Assembly: GCF_050219315.1 (NCBI RefSeq)
Contig: NZ_CP116939.1
Span: 2,728,001 to 2,792,000, forward strand
Source of the DNA: Megasphaera_A sueciensis
GTDB lineage: Bacteria > Bacillota > Negativicutes > Veillonellales > Megasphaeraceae
Length of the DNA: 64,000 nt
Direction of reading: 5' to 3'
Part shown: piece after piece, positions 51,761-64,000 of the stretch
How the letters are laid out: each line of letters begins with the position of its first letter
Position numbering within the stretch: position 1 is the first letter of the stretch
Translations under genes and position numbers: made by a program
The notes under the pieces: model-generated
What the model saw: only the letters and a program-made list of their open reading frames with translations
What the model was told of the DNA's origin: nothing
Database searches by the model: none

Positions 51761-52279
51761 ATTAGTAAAGAATTGCGCATTAACGAACAGATTAGAGCCC
51801 GCGAAGTTCGTGTGGTTAGCGATACAAATGAACAAATGGGAGTCATGTCTTTGCGCTCGGCACAGCAAATTGCAGAGGAAAGACACATGGATCTAGTAGA
51901 AGTCGCTCCTAATGGCAAACCGCCGGTATGCCGCATAATGAATTATGGGAAATACCGTTATGAACAGCAGAAACGGGAAAAAGAAGCCAAGAAAAAACAA
52001 AAGATTTTGACGCTCAAGGAAGTAAAACTGCGCCCCAATATTGAAGATCATGATTTTTATGTCAAGATGAAGGCAGCACAACGATTTTTGGCAGAAGGAA
52101 GCAAGGTTAAAGTTACCATTATGTTTCGGGGAAGAGAAATGAGTCACCCTGAATTGGGCAGAAATCTTCTTGTGCGTTTTGCCGATGAGTTAAAAGAAAT
52201 TGCCCATGTCGAAAAGGATCCGAAAATTGAAGGCAGAAATATGACGATGGTTATTGCTGCTATTAAGGGTCAAAGTTAA
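51761..52279 (+). CDS. infC: Translation initiation factor IF-3
   Basis: IF-3 binds the 30S subunit and checks start codons. The 172-residue protein begins SKELRINEQIRAREVRVV after an AUU start codon at 51761, which has GGAGGTG (51747-51753) 7 bases upstream; the next in-frame starts, such as TTG 51773, would cut off conserved residues and lack a ribosome binding site. AUU is the classic autoregulatory start of infC. Later conserved parts are RIMNYGKYRYEQQKREKEAK and KVTIMFRGREMSHPELG. It leads the infC-rpmI-rplT operon. Confidence 0.95.
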   Translation: MSKELRINEQIRAREVRVVSDTNEQMGVMSLRSAQQIAEERHMDLVEVAPNGKPPVCRIMNYGKYRYEQQKREKEAKKKQKILTLKEVKLRPNIEDHDFYVKMKAAQRFLAEGSKVKVTIMFRGREMSHPELGRNLLVRFADELKEIAHVEKDPKIEGRNMTMVIAAIKGQS

Positions 52280-52297
52280 GAGGAGGAAATATATATT

Positions 52298-52495
52298 ATG
52301 CCTAAATTAAAAACTCGCCGCGCTGCGGCCAAACGTTTTACAAAGACCGGTTCCGGTCAGTTCAAGAGAGCAAAGGCTTATAAAAGCCATATTTTGGAAT
52401 CCAAATCTCCTAAGCGGAAACGGAATCTGAGAAAAGCAACCTTGGTTGCTAAAACAAATATGGATGCTGTACGTAAGATGTGTCCATACGCTTAA
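52298..52495 (+). CDS. rpmI: 50S ribosomal protein L35
   Basis: A 65-residue basic protein that opens PKLKTRRAAAKRFTKTGSG and contains HILESKSPKRKRNLRKA, standard for L35. AAGAGGAGG lies 10 bases before the ATG. It is 18 bases downstream of infC and 41 upstream of rplT, the usual order of this operon. Likely regulated with its neighbours through the leader attenuator. Confidence 0.96.
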   Translation: MPKLKTRRAAAKRFTKTGSGQFKRAKAYKSHILESKSPKRKRNLRKATLVAKTNMDAVRKMCPYA

Positions 52496-52536
52496 TATAA
52501 GTAATTATTATTGAATAGATTTGGAGGAAATATAAC

Positions 52537-52887
52537 ATGGCTAGAATTAAAGTAGGTGTTACTGCACACCGTCGTCATAAAAAAATATTGAAGTTGGCAA
52601 AAGGATATCGTGGAACGAGGAGCCGTTTGTTTAAAAAAGCGAATGAAAGTGTTATGAAAGCACTGTCGTATGCTCGTCGTGACCGTCGTGCAAAAAAACG
52701 TGAATTCCGTAAATTGTGGATTGCCCGTATAAATGCGGCGACTCGTGCCAATGGTATGAGTTACAGTCGTTTTATATGTGGCCTTACAAGAGCTGGTGTT
52801 GCGGTTAACCGCAAAATGTTGGCGGACCTTGCTGTACATGATGCAGCTGCTTTTACAAAATTAGTGGAAGTCGCAAAACAACAGTAA
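52537..52887 (+). CDS. rplT: 50S ribosomal protein L20
   Basis: A 116-residue L20, an early 23S assembly protein. It opens ARIKVGVTAHRRHKKILKLA and has YRGTRSRLFKKANESVMKAL and INAATRANGMSYSRFICGL, all characteristic. TTGGAGGAAATATAAC precedes the ATG. L20 commonly represses its own operon by binding a pseudoknot or leader structure; the attenuator upstream of infC fits. A terminator follows. Confidence 0.97.
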   Translation: MARIKVGVTAHRRHKKILKLAKGYRGTRSRLFKKANESVMKALSYARRDRRAKKREFRKLWIARINAATRANGMSYSRFICGLTRAGVAVNRKMLADLAVHDAAAFTKLVEVAKQQ

Positions 52888-52911
52888 TTTTCAATATTTC
52901 TTCAGGTAAAA

Positions 52912-52949
52912 AGGATGTCGGTGATTATAGCTCCCGGCGTCTTTTTTTA
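52912..52949. terminator. Terminator between rplT and the convergent LysR gene
   Basis: GATGTCGG (52914-52921) pairs with CCGGCGTC (52934-52941), followed by seven T on the plus strand. Confidence 0.8.
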
Positions 52950-53804
52950 TTCTATCAGGTAGTGTTCTAATTCTTCGGGTATAATGGACGGTTCACGGGT
53001 AATGTAGTAACTATTTACCTTTGGCGGGGCAAAATCAAGAAGTGGTATAGCTCTTACTTTTCCTTGAAGCAGATCATCTTCAATAACGCTGCGCGGTAAA
53101 AATGTATATCCTAATCCTGCGATAATATATTGAGATAGTTTTGTGCTATTATCAATTTCAAAAGGAAACCGATGATGGTGAGGAAATAAATCTTGAATAA
53201 AGAGTCCCACTCCTTGTAAAGCAAAATTACAAAATAAATATTTAATTTTTTGCAAATCGTCCTTGTAGATACCTCCTGCATATTCGATATTGTCGGCTGC
53301 AACGACTAAGACCATGGAGTCCGATCGATAAACATGACAAGAATACCCATCTTTATATAGCGGGCTAAAGGAAAAAACCATGTCGAGTAAACCGTCTTGC
53401 AAATCCTGAAGCATTTTTTGTGTATGACTGATGGTTATTTGCAATGCAGTTGTTGGATTGGTTTTGAGAAAATGGCATAATCGTTTTTGCAGATGGCTAT
53501 CATAAATGGTATTAGTCGTGCCGATACGAATTTGTTGAGAGTAGTCTGGCGATAAATGTAGTTCCTGTAAGGCTGAATTTTCCAGGGTAATAAAACGTTG
53601 AGCGTATTCAAGAAACTTTATTCCCGCGGGTGTTAATTCGATTTGCTTATGGGTTCTCGCAAAAAGTAATTTTCCCAACTCTGATTCCAAATCCCGTATG
53701 CGGTTAGTGACCGTAGATTGGGCAACAAAAAGTTGTTGAGCTGTTTTCGTGAAATTTTTAATTTGTGCTAATGCAATAAAGGTTCGTATCGTCGTTGTAT
53801 CCAT
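52947..53804 (-). CDS. LysR-family transcriptional regulator
   Basis: A 285-residue LysR regulator with helix-turn-helix IKNFTKTAQQLFVAQSTVTN (residues 15-34) and an effector domain (IRIGTTNTIYDSHLQKRL onward). It is divergent from a diaminopimelate decarboxylase gene, a classic lysR/lysA arrangement, so it probably activates lysA in response to diaminopimelate or lysine. A dyad in the intergenic region supports this. Its C-terminus overlaps the rplT terminator. Confidence 0.9.
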   Translation of the reverse strand: MDTTTIRTFIALAQIKNFTKTAQQLFVAQSTVTNRIRDLESELGKLLFARTHKQIELTPAGIKFLEYAQRFITLENSALQELHLSPDYSQQIRIGTTNTIYDSHLQKRLCHFLKTNPTTALQITISHTQKMLQDLQDGLLDMVFSFSPLYKDGYSCHVYRSDSMVLVVAADNIEYAGGIYKDDLQKIKYLFCNFALQGVGLFIQDLFPHHHRFPFEIDNSTKLSQYIIAGLGYTFLPRSVIEDDLLQGKVRAIPLLDFAPPKVNSYYITREPSIIPEELEHYLIE

Positions 53805-53817
53805 TATACACTCCTAA

Positions 53818-53832
53818 ATTCGAAAAACGAAT
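53818..53832. promoter_or_regulatory. Dyad operator between LysR and lysA genes
   Basis: ATTCGAAAAACGAAT has five-base inverted arms and contains a T-N11-A pattern, close to the LysR start codon. Confidence 0.5.
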
Positions 53833-53952
53833 TATTATGATTGATATAATCTATTTTACAAATTTATAAAGGTTATTATATAATAAATCTTGTAATAAGG
53901 CAATGATATGTGCCTAATTAATACTAATTTATATTAAATGGAGTTGAAAATT

Positions 53953-55206
53953 ATGAATAAAAAAACAGTGCCTTTTACTGAAGAACAGATTCGTAAAATT
54001 ATTTCTCAATATCCTACACCGTTTCATATTTATGATGAACAGGCAATTAGAGAAAATGTACGCAAGCTCATTCACGCGTTTTCTTGGGCGGCTGATTTTA
54101 AAGAATATTTTGCTGTCAAAGCTACACCGAATCCTTATATTATGAAAATTTTAAAAGATGAAGGTGTTGGATCAGATTGCAGCTCGATGGCAGAATTAAT
54201 TCTTTGCGAAAAAGTTGGAATTACAGGACATGATATTATCTTTTCATCTAATGATACGCCTTATGAAGAATATAAAAAAGCGCTGGAACTTGGTGCTATG
54301 ATTAATCTTGATGATATTACTATAATTGATTATATGGAAAAACACGGACCTTTGCCGGAATGGATATGTGCTCGCTATAATCCAGGACCGTTGCTGAAAA
54401 GTGGTAATGATATTATTGGTATGCCGGAAGAAGCAAAATACGGAATGACCAAAAAACAGATTTTTGAAGCATATCGGATTTGCCGCAAAAAGGGAGTCAA
54501 ACATTTTGGCTTGCATACTATGGTTGTTTCGAATGAACTTGATCCTAATGGATTGATTAATACTGCAAGAATGATGTTTGAATTAGCTGTGGAAATAAAA
54601 GTTGAATTGGGGATTTCGGTTGAGTTCATTGATTTTGGAGGAGGCATCGGAGTTGCGTATAAACCGGAACAGACCCCGGTAGACTATACGATTCTCAGTG
54701 CAGGTATTAAAAAATATTTTGAAGAAATTATGATTCCCAATGGCATGGGAGATATACGCATTTCTTTTGAATGTGGACGTGTTATTACGGGACCTTTCGG
54801 ATATCTTGTGACAACGGCTATTCATCATAAAAATATTTGGAAACAATATATTGGGACAGATGCTTCCATGGCGAATCTTATGCGTCCCGGAATGTATGGG
54901 GCATACCATCACTTGACTGTTATGGGGAAAGAAAATGCTCCTGCAGATCATGTATACGATGTAACGGGATCTCTATGTGAAAATTGTGATAAATTTGCGG
55001 TGGATCGTAACCTTCCTGAAATTGTGGATGGTGATATTTTGGTTATTCATGATGCAGGTGCACATGGACATTCCATGGGATTTAATTATAATGGCAAACT
55101 TCGTTCAGCAGAACTTCTGCTTCATGCCGATGGGACGGTAACGCAAATTCGACGTGCGGAAACAGTAAAAGATCTTTTTGCAACATTAGATTTTTCGGCA
55201 CTATAA
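53953..55206 (+). CDS. lysA: Diaminopimelate decarboxylase-family protein
   Basis: A fold-type III PLP decarboxylase of 417 residues. The PLP lysine is K56 in YFAVKATPNP; FIDFGGGIGVAY is the phosphate loop; FECGRVITGPFGYLV and the dimer-interface cysteine in GSLCENCDKFA also fit. It would convert meso-diaminopimelate to lysine. The substrate loops (LHTMVVSNELDPNG) differ from classical LysA, so a related amino acid decarboxylase is possible, but divergence from a LysR gene favours lysA. The ATG 53953 is preferred over 53938, which overlaps the GGAG site. Confidence 0.83.
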   Translation: MNKKTVPFTEEQIRKIISQYPTPFHIYDEQAIRENVRKLIHAFSWAADFKEYFAVKATPNPYIMKILKDEGVGSDCSSMAELILCEKVGITGHDIIFSSNDTPYEEYKKALELGAMINLDDITIIDYMEKHGPLPEWICARYNPGPLLKSGNDIIGMPEEAKYGMTKKQIFEAYRICRKKGVKHFGLHTMVVSNELDPNGLINTARMMFELAVEIKVELGISVEFIDFGGGIGVAYKPEQTPVDYTILSAGIKKYFEEIMIPNGMGDIRISFECGRVITGPFGYLVTTAIHHKNIWKQYIGTDASMANLMRPGMYGAYHHLTVMGKENAPADHVYDVTGSLCENCDKFAVDRNLPEIVDGDILVIHDAGAHGHSMGFNYNGKLRSAELLLHADGTVTQIRRAETVKDLFATLDFSAL

Positions 55207-55228
55207 TTAAATAATCAATTGATCATAT

Positions 55229-55281
55229 AAAGTGCATTTTACCTGTTAAGCGCAAGCTGGCATATGAAGTGCACTTTTTGT
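55229..55281 (+). terminator. Terminator after lysA
   Basis: AAAGTGCA (55229-55236) pairs with TGCACTTT (55270-55277) around a structured loop, followed by T residues. Confidence 0.75.
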
Positions 55282-55433
55282 AATACCACGCATATTTAAT
55301 TTAATAATAATAACTCATGGAATTCGTAATATTTAATCTGTTTCTAATCATTATTTAACCTTTTTTTAGTTTTTCGTGGATATACTGTATAAAATTAAAT
55401 ATAAGCATTTTGGTATAGAAGGAGATGAAAACC

Positions 55434-55964
55434 GTGGTCCGTGCATATGATTTATTAACAGGGACTCAATTATGTATAGCGTTTATTTACGTGGCTATGG
55501 CTTTTCTATTTCAAAAAAGACAGGAATTTCATATTTTATTTTTATTTGGTATGCCCATTATGTATATTTGCTGGGGAAGTGTATTGATTTATCATTTTTC
55601 TTATTTTTTATATTTGACTTTGCTTTGGATGTTGCTTGGATTTTTGCTTGGCATAGTTATTTCTGTCTATAAACGTAATTGGTTTTCACAATTGTATTAT
55701 ATACAGTCAAAGCATGTTATTAGTTGTCATAAAGCAACTGTTTTAACTGGATATTTTCTTATCAGTGCACTGGCTGCTGGAATATTGCAGTTGTTTTTAT
55801 ATAATTATCCAGACTATATGTACAATTGGAACTTTAATGAAGGTATGGGGTTGATGATTGGAATTTTTATGGGTTTATGTTGGGGGAGTGCTGGTGTTAT
55901 GCTGCTCAATGTTCAATGGGTTGATGAATTTCATGAAGATTGTTCTTTTACATCTTCGTCGTAG
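55434..55964 (+). CDS. Integral membrane protein of unknown function
   Basis: About 176 residues with five predicted transmembrane helices, rich in Phe, Leu and Tyr and with a short acidic tail (VDEFHEDCSFTSSS). No catalytic motif is seen. GTG 55434 is chosen because AAGGAG (55420-55425) is 8 bases upstream; ATG 55425 overlaps that site. The family is not recognised. It is followed after 76 bases by niaR without an obvious terminator, so an association with niacin metabolism is possible but unproven. Confidence 0.65.
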   Translation: MVRAYDLLTGTQLCIAFIYVAMAFLFQKRQEFHILFLFGMPIMYICWGSVLIYHFSYFLYLTLLWMLLGFLLGIVISVYKRNWFSQLYYIQSKHVISCHKATVLTGYFLISALAAGILQLFLYNYPDYMYNWNFNEGMGLMIGIFMGLCWGSAGVMLLNVQWVDEFHEDCSFTSSS

Positions 55965-56040
55965 TTGAATCAGGATACTAGATTACGTTGCTTTTTTAGG
56001 GAATATGCGTATACTAGTAAAGAGAGGAAGTGGGATTAAT

Positions 56041-56556
56041 ATGGACAGTGCAGAACGCAGAAAATGTATATTAGATATACTTTCTTTAGCAAAAACGGCT
56101 ATTACGGGAACGGAACTATCTAAACAATGTGATGTAAGCCGTCAGATTATTGTTGGGGATGTAGCTATTTTAAGGGCACAAGGTACACCTATTATTTCTA
56201 CGCCGAGAGGATATCAGCTGGTTCATAACCAAATAGAAGGGGTAAAGAAAGTATTTGTTTGCTGTCATGGCAATGAGGAAGTGAGAAAAGAATTAGAAGC
56301 TATTGTTGATAATGGCGGATTGGTTCAGAATGTGGTTGTTGAACATGACGTGTACGGATACTTGGAAGGAACACTGAAATTGCGCTCTCGTCGTGATATA
56401 GCACAATATATCAAGCGGATGAAAGAATCTAAAGCAGAACTTCTCTGCAGTATTAACGGGGGCATTCATACGCATTTGGTTGAAGCGGCAACTTCAGAAG
56501 AATTGATTGCTATTGAAGAAGCGTTGGATTGCATAGGTGTCTTATATAAAGAATAA
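56041..56556 (+). CDS. niaR: Niacin-responsive transcriptional repressor NiaR
   Basis: A 171-residue repressor with an N-terminal helix-turn-helix (GTELSKQCDVSRQIIVGDVAILR) and a C-terminal 3H domain whose histidines are visible: His76 in VCCHGNEE, His102 in VEHDVYGYL and His143/His145 in GIHTHLVEA. They bind metal and niacin in this family. ATG 56041 follows GAGGAAGTGG. It lies directly before the transporter gene niaP, and a TGTCATGACA dyad in front of niaP is the probable operator. Confidence 0.93.
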   Translation: MDSAERRKCILDILSLAKTAITGTELSKQCDVSRQIIVGDVAILRAQGTPIISTPRGYQLVHNQIEGVKKVFVCCHGNEEVRKELEAIVDNGGLVQNVVVEHDVYGYLEGTLKLRSRRDIAQYIKRMKESKAELLCSINGGIHTHLVEAATSEELIAIEEALDCIGVLYKE

Positions 56557-56585
56557 GTATAACCAAAAAAAAAATACATTTTTTT

Positions 56586-56626
56586 AAGACAAGGGAGTAA
56601 ATCATATTACTATCTTGTCTTTTTTA
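56586..56626 (+). terminator. Terminator between niaR and niaP
   Basis: AAGACAAG pairs with CTTGTCTT, with inner AGTAA/TTACT, followed by a T run. Confidence 0.85.
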
Positions 56627-56676
56627 TATTGCATTTTTTCTTACATAAGAGTAAAATGAGTAAATGTAAATATAAA

Positions 56677-56693
56677 TGTCATGACAGATGACA
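56677..56693 (+). promoter_or_regulatory. Putative NiaR operator before niaP
   Basis: TGTCATGACAGATGACA contains a perfect 10-bp palindrome and a third half-site, 27 bases before the niaP start codon. Confidence 0.65.
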
Positions 56694-56719
56694 ATAATAT
56701 AAGCAAGGAGGAAATATAG

Positions 56720-58036
56720 ATGATATTGGAACGATTAGAAGCATTGCCAACAGGACGGTTTCATTATAAACTTCTTTTGGTAACGGGATTAGGGTGGTTA
56801 TTTGATTCTATGGATACAGGGCTGATTGCTTTTATCTTGCCGGTATTAGCAAAAGAATGGCAATTGTCAACGAGTCAAATGGGGATGATCGGCAGTATTG
56901 GTTTAGTAGGCATGGCTTTGGGGGCGATTATAGCAGGAACTATTGCTGATCATATAGGGCGTAAAAAAGTCTTTACTATTACCGTATTGATGTATAGTAT
57001 AGCATCCGGGCTGTGTGCTGTTTCCTGGGATTATGCGAGTTTGCTTGCTTTTCGTTTTCTTGTCGGTTTTGGACTGGGCGGAGAACTACCTGTAGCAGCT
57101 ACGCTGGTATCGGAATATGCTCCTGCAAAAATACGCGGCCGATTTATTGTGTTGCTTGAAAGTTTTTGGGCTGTCGGCTGGATTGTGGCAGCTTGCATTG
57201 CATATTTTCTGATTCCTCTTTATGGATGGCGCATGGCATTTTTTATTGGAGCACTGCCGGCTTTTTATGTTTTTTTAATTCGGATGCATATGCCGGAATC
57301 CGTTCGTTATCTTTTATCAAAAGGATATATAACAGAAGCAAGGCAGATTATTACTGATTTAGAAACACAATTGCATGTTCCGGTAAAACCGTTTGATGAC
57401 GAAACAGAAGTAATACCGAAAGACGCTTCCGTATCTTTCAGCGCTTTATGGAAAAAAACGTTTATTAAGCGAACCGTTATGCTGTGGTTGGCTTGGTTTG
57501 GTATTGTGTATAGCTATTATGGTATTTTTATGTGGTTGCCATCTCTTGTATATCAACAGGGCTTTACGGTGGTCAAAACCTTTGAGTATGTATTGATCAT
57601 GACACTGGCGCAATTGCCGGGATATTACTGCGCGGCTTGGCTGGTGGATTATATTGGAAGAAAATATACATTATCACTGTTTTTGCTTTGCAGTGGCATA
57701 GCAAGTTATTTTTTTGGGAATGCTGGAACTGCCGGTATGATTATGATATGGGGCGCTATTATGTCCTTCTTTAATTTAGGTGCATGGGGCGTTATATATA
57801 CATATACACCGGAATTATACCCCACCTCTATACGAGCGTTAGGCAGCGGATGGGCAGCCGGTTTCGGACGCATTGGCGGTATGATGGCGCCGGTCCTTGT
57901 AGGTGTCATGCTATCACGCGGTTTTGATATAGGAACTGTATTTTATATGTTTGCATTTGTTTTAGTGGCCGTTTCGGCAATTGTAATGGGCTTGGGAATA
58001 GAAAGCAAACAGAAAAATCTGGAAAGCATTTCTTGA
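56720..58036 (+). CDS. niaP: Niacin transporter NiaP (MFS)
   Basis: A 438-residue MFS importer of the sugar-porter-like group to which NiaP belongs. Motifs are GLGWLFDSMDTGLIAFILP in the first helix, ADHIGRKKVFTITVLMY, FGLGGELPVAATLVSEYAP and TPELYPTSIRALGSGWAAGFGR (shortened). AAGGAGG lies before the ATG. Adjacent niaR and the operator dyad make niacin the likely substrate, feeding NAD salvage. Its end abuts a broken flavin reductase gene on the other strand. Confidence 0.9.
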   Translation: MILERLEALPTGRFHYKLLLVTGLGWLFDSMDTGLIAFILPVLAKEWQLSTSQMGMIGSIGLVGMALGAIIAGTIADHIGRKKVFTITVLMYSIASGLCAVSWDYASLLAFRFLVGFGLGGELPVAATLVSEYAPAKIRGRFIVLLESFWAVGWIVAACIAYFLIPLYGWRMAFFIGALPAFYVFLIRMHMPESVRYLLSKGYITEARQIITDLETQLHVPVKPFDDETEVIPKDASVSFSALWKKTFIKRTVMLWLAWFGIVYSYYGIFMWLPSLVYQQGFTVVKTFEYVLIMTLAQLPGYYCAAWLVDYIGRKYTLSLFLLCSGIASYFFGNAGTAGMIMIWGAIMSFFNLGAWGVIYTYTPELYPTSIRALGSGWAAGFGRIGGMMAPVLVGVMLSRGFDIGTVFYMFAFVLVAVSAIVMGLGIESKQKNLESIS

Positions 58037-58371
58037 AACAGAAGAAAGCTTCGAATACGAAATGAGACTCCAACTTGCATTCTATACAGGCTAAGCATTC
58101 TTCTATTAAAGGCGCTTTAACAAAATTTCCTTGTAATGCCGTTACATGAAGGTGAGCAAACTTATCGATATATGCGTTCTCGTGTGCACGGTATGGTGTC
58201 GAAACTTTGGTTCCAATTTCCGCTAGTAATGGCAATATGCGGCGAAAAATCCATGACCATATACCATGAAATAGTGCATACATTGTTTTTGCCGTTGTTG
58301 GTCGTAACTAATAGTACGGAGCCTGGTTCCAACCACGTAAAAGCTCTGTTGATGTTTGATTCTTTTTGCAT
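58037..58371 (-). pseudogene. Broken flavin reductase (FMN-binding, DIM6/NTAB type)
   Basis: On the minus strand the gene begins at ATG 58371 (behind AAAGGTG) with NRAFTWLEPGSVLLVTT, NNVCTISWYMVMDFSPHIAI and TSGNWNQSFDTI, typical of flavin reductase-like proteins. After TRE near 58190 the homology continues in another frame with DKFAHLHVTALQGNFVKAPL and IEECLACIECK, so about 25 codons around the junction are missing. The C-terminal third is also lost at the niaP end. The flavin-binding site cannot form. Confidence 0.85.
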
Positions 58372-58581
58372 GGTATCACCTTTTGTAATATAAATGCGCA
58401 TAAGTAGAAAAAACAGAGGGGTTGCTTATAATGGTAAAAATCGATAGTAACAAATAGTATGAAAGAAAAATAATATACCATTAACAGTATAATATATATT
58501 ATAATATATATTATTGATTCTTTATAAAAGTGCAGGCTGTTTTAAAAAAAATATAGTATTGAATGGACAAAGGATACGGAT

Positions 58582-59061
58582 ATGTATAGGAAAAGTGAAG
58601 TAAAAGATTGCAAAACTATATACTCTTTGATTTGTGCATTGGAAAATCGGAATCTTTCTTATGAACGATTTGCTGAAATTTATGGGAAACAACTGCTTGA
58701 TGAACAATACTATTGTTTGATTTATGAACAAAATAATAGTATACAGGGGATGCTTAACCTGCGTTTTGAAGAACAACTTCATCATGCTGCTGAGATTGCT
58801 GAGATTTTGGAATTTATTGTTTCAGAAAACTGCAGAGGAGAAGGTATTGGTAAAAGAATATTTCAGCGGGCTTGTGAAATCGCAAAAAATCGAGGTTGCA
58901 TACAAATTGAAGTCGCTTGCAATCAATTACGAAAAAGTTCTCATTTATTTTATATGAGAGAAGGAATGCATAATTTCCATTTTAAGTTTTCTAAAAGCCT
59001 ATGCAGCGAAGAGGAAGGTATAAATGCATTAGGGCGTGATTTCACCGGAGAGATATTTTAA
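58582..59061 (+). CDS. GNAT-family N-acetyltransferase
   Basis: A 159-residue acetyltransferase. The acetyl-CoA loop is CRGEGIGKRIFQRA (R/Q-x-x-G-x-G) around residue 93, after the beta-4 strand AEILEFIVSE; the C-terminal part (IEVACNQLRKSSHLFYMREGM) completes the fold. The nearest named relatives by eye are PhnO-like enzymes, but the substrate amine is unknown. AAAGGA precedes the ATG. It is isolated between the flavin reductase remnant and the rRNA operon. Confidence 0.87.
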   Translation: MYRKSEVKDCKTIYSLICALENRNLSYERFAEIYGKQLLDEQYYCLIYEQNNSIQGMLNLRFEEQLHHAAEIAEILEFIVSENCRGEGIGKRIFQRACEIAKNRGCIQIEVACNQLRKSSHLFYMREGMHNFHFKFSKSLCSEEEGINALGRDFTGEIF

Positions 59062-59220
59062 AAAATAAAAACAAAATAATACTGTTGAAAACAATGATAT
59101 CAGGTTGTTTGGGAAGACTTTTATCAAGCTATACTTTGTCGGAGAGTCTTATAAATAACGTTCAATGAAGATGTTTTGTATAATTGTTAGAAAATATAGC
59201 GTGAAAATGGTACATTTCTA

Positions 59221-59249
59221 TTGACAGCGATTGTTTTTAATGCTAAAAT
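59221..59249 (+). promoter_or_regulatory. rRNA operon promoter P1
   Basis: TTGACA 59221-59226, 17 bases, TAAAAT 59244-59249. Nothing else is seen between 59062 and here. Confidence 0.8.
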
Positions 59250-59313
59250 ACAAAAGTCGCATGAGCCCGGAGTACTAGTGAATGAAACGAAAGAATGAAG
59301 TTCAAATTAGTGC

Positions 59314-59341
59314 TTGACAGAATCTCAAAATGTGATATACT
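59314..59341 (+). promoter_or_regulatory. rRNA operon promoter P2
   Basis: TTGACA 59314-59319, 16 bases, TATACT 59336-59341, about 175 bases before the 16S gene; the leader contains GAGCAAACGCAAACTTAAAA-like antitermination-type sequence. Confidence 0.8.
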
Positions 59342-59516
59342 GAATGAGCTGTTAGGTGAGCAAACGCAAACTTAAAAACAGCAATGACCTTTGAAAACTG
59401 AACAATGTAACGAACAAACAAACGCCAGAGTGCGAGGTCTTGGAAACAAGACGTCAAAACGAGTAAGAAAACGAACCAAAAACAATAGCAAGAAGGAGCC
59501 GAATGGCTCTTCATAT

Positions 59517-61088
<1,572 letters not shown>

Positions 61089-61217
61089 GGGAGACATGGG
61101 CAGGACCCCGACGGGGTGCCTGCAGTCATCTTTAGGTCGGCACTTTGGTACATGTACGTTACATTGTTTAGTTTTGAGAGGCCATTTTTGTATGGTATCT
61201 CAATTTTATAGTTCCAT

Positions 61218-61294
<77 letters not shown>

Positions 61295-61419
61295 TGGCAA
61301 TCCGATATACCCGAAGACACAGTATGTGGGATACGGACAATCGGGGCGCATTAGTAACGTTGCGATGACAAGCCATCTGAGATTTAATATCTAGGGGTGG
61401 AAAGCCGGAGCAATTAAGT

Positions 61420-61495
61420 GGGGGCGTAGCTCAGCTGGGAGAGCACCTGCCTTGCAAGCAGGGGGTCAGGAGTTCAATTCTCCTCGTCTCCACCA
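61420..61495 (+). tRNA. tRNA-Ala (anticodon TGC)
   Basis: Acceptor GGGGGCG pairs with CGTCTCC using two G-U pairs; anticodon loop CTTGCAAG; CCA encoded. Spacer tRNA between 16S and 23S. Confidence 0.98.
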
Positions 61496-61629
61496 AATTT
61501 TATTTTCTCGTACCTTGACAACTGCATAGAAAAGTATTGAATAAGTAAAACCTCTTTAAATAAAGAGAGTCAAACTTAACGAACCGAAGAAACTCAAACA
61601 TAGTAGGTGGGTACGAACGTACCAAGAGA

Positions 61630-64000
<2,371 letters not shown>

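Overview
The window comes from a low-GC Firmicute of the class Negativicutes, most likely Veillonellaceae and close to Megasphaera. The basis is the 16S rRNA near the right end, judged from remembered reference sequences rather than a search. Strong AGGAGG-type ribosome binding sites, T-box and L20-leader control, CIRCE control and many rho-independent hairpins fit the same assignment. No prophage, plasmid core or CRISPR array is visible.

Layout. 1-11 kb: the end of an oligopeptide ABC transporter operon (oppD, oppF), an M20 amidohydrolase, a CGGC protein, an aminotransferase, a C_GCAxxG_C_C redox protein behind an unusually palindromic promoter, two paralogous small proteins separated by a candidate structured RNA and an ISLre2-family insertion, a DUF6506 protein and a second M20 peptidase. 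11-14 kb: an IS3-family element sitting in the loop of a bidirectional terminator, a TVP38/TMEM64 membrane protein and a bioA remnant. 14-21 kb: mntH, a methyltransferase, a histidine kinase/response regulator pair, a PAP2 phosphatase, a TSCPD protein and purC. 21-33 kb: a very large MalT/SARP-like regulator, an MFS carrier and CoA-transferase pair, a LysR/YeiH divergent pair, a flavodoxin-like reductase and a MATE exporter.

33-45 kb: a galactarate catabolic cluster. It has an MFS carrier, an amidohydrolase, galactarate dehydratase (garD), a DapA-family lyase, a decayed glucarate dehydratase gene (gudD), tartronate semialdehyde reductase (garR), an IclR regulator, a PPC-domain protein, a DUF362 protein, a CdaR-type diacid regulator and glycerate kinase. 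The expected route is galactarate to 5-keto-4-deoxyglucarate, then pyruvate plus tartronate semialdehyde, then glycerate, then phosphoglycerate. The DapA-family enzyme takes the place usually held by GarL. A short motif close to TTTCATATATTGAAA lies before four transcription units of the cluster and is probably the IclR operator.

45-59 kb: a second TVP38 protein, a fosmidomycin-resistance-type MFS, LapA, a dGTPase, Hsp20 with a CIRCE site, a T-box-controlled MFS carrier, infC-rpmI-rplT (infC starting at AUU behind a leader attenuator), a LysR/lysA divergent pair, the niacin regulator and transporter niaR-niaP, a broken flavin reductase and a GNAT acetyltransferase. 59-64 kb: an rRNA operon with two promoters, 16S, tRNA-Ile, tRNA-Ala and a 23S gene that runs off the window.

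Two themes stand out: gene loss by internal deletion that leaves both ends (bioA, gudD, flavin reductase), and insertion elements placed so that neighbouring genes are spared.
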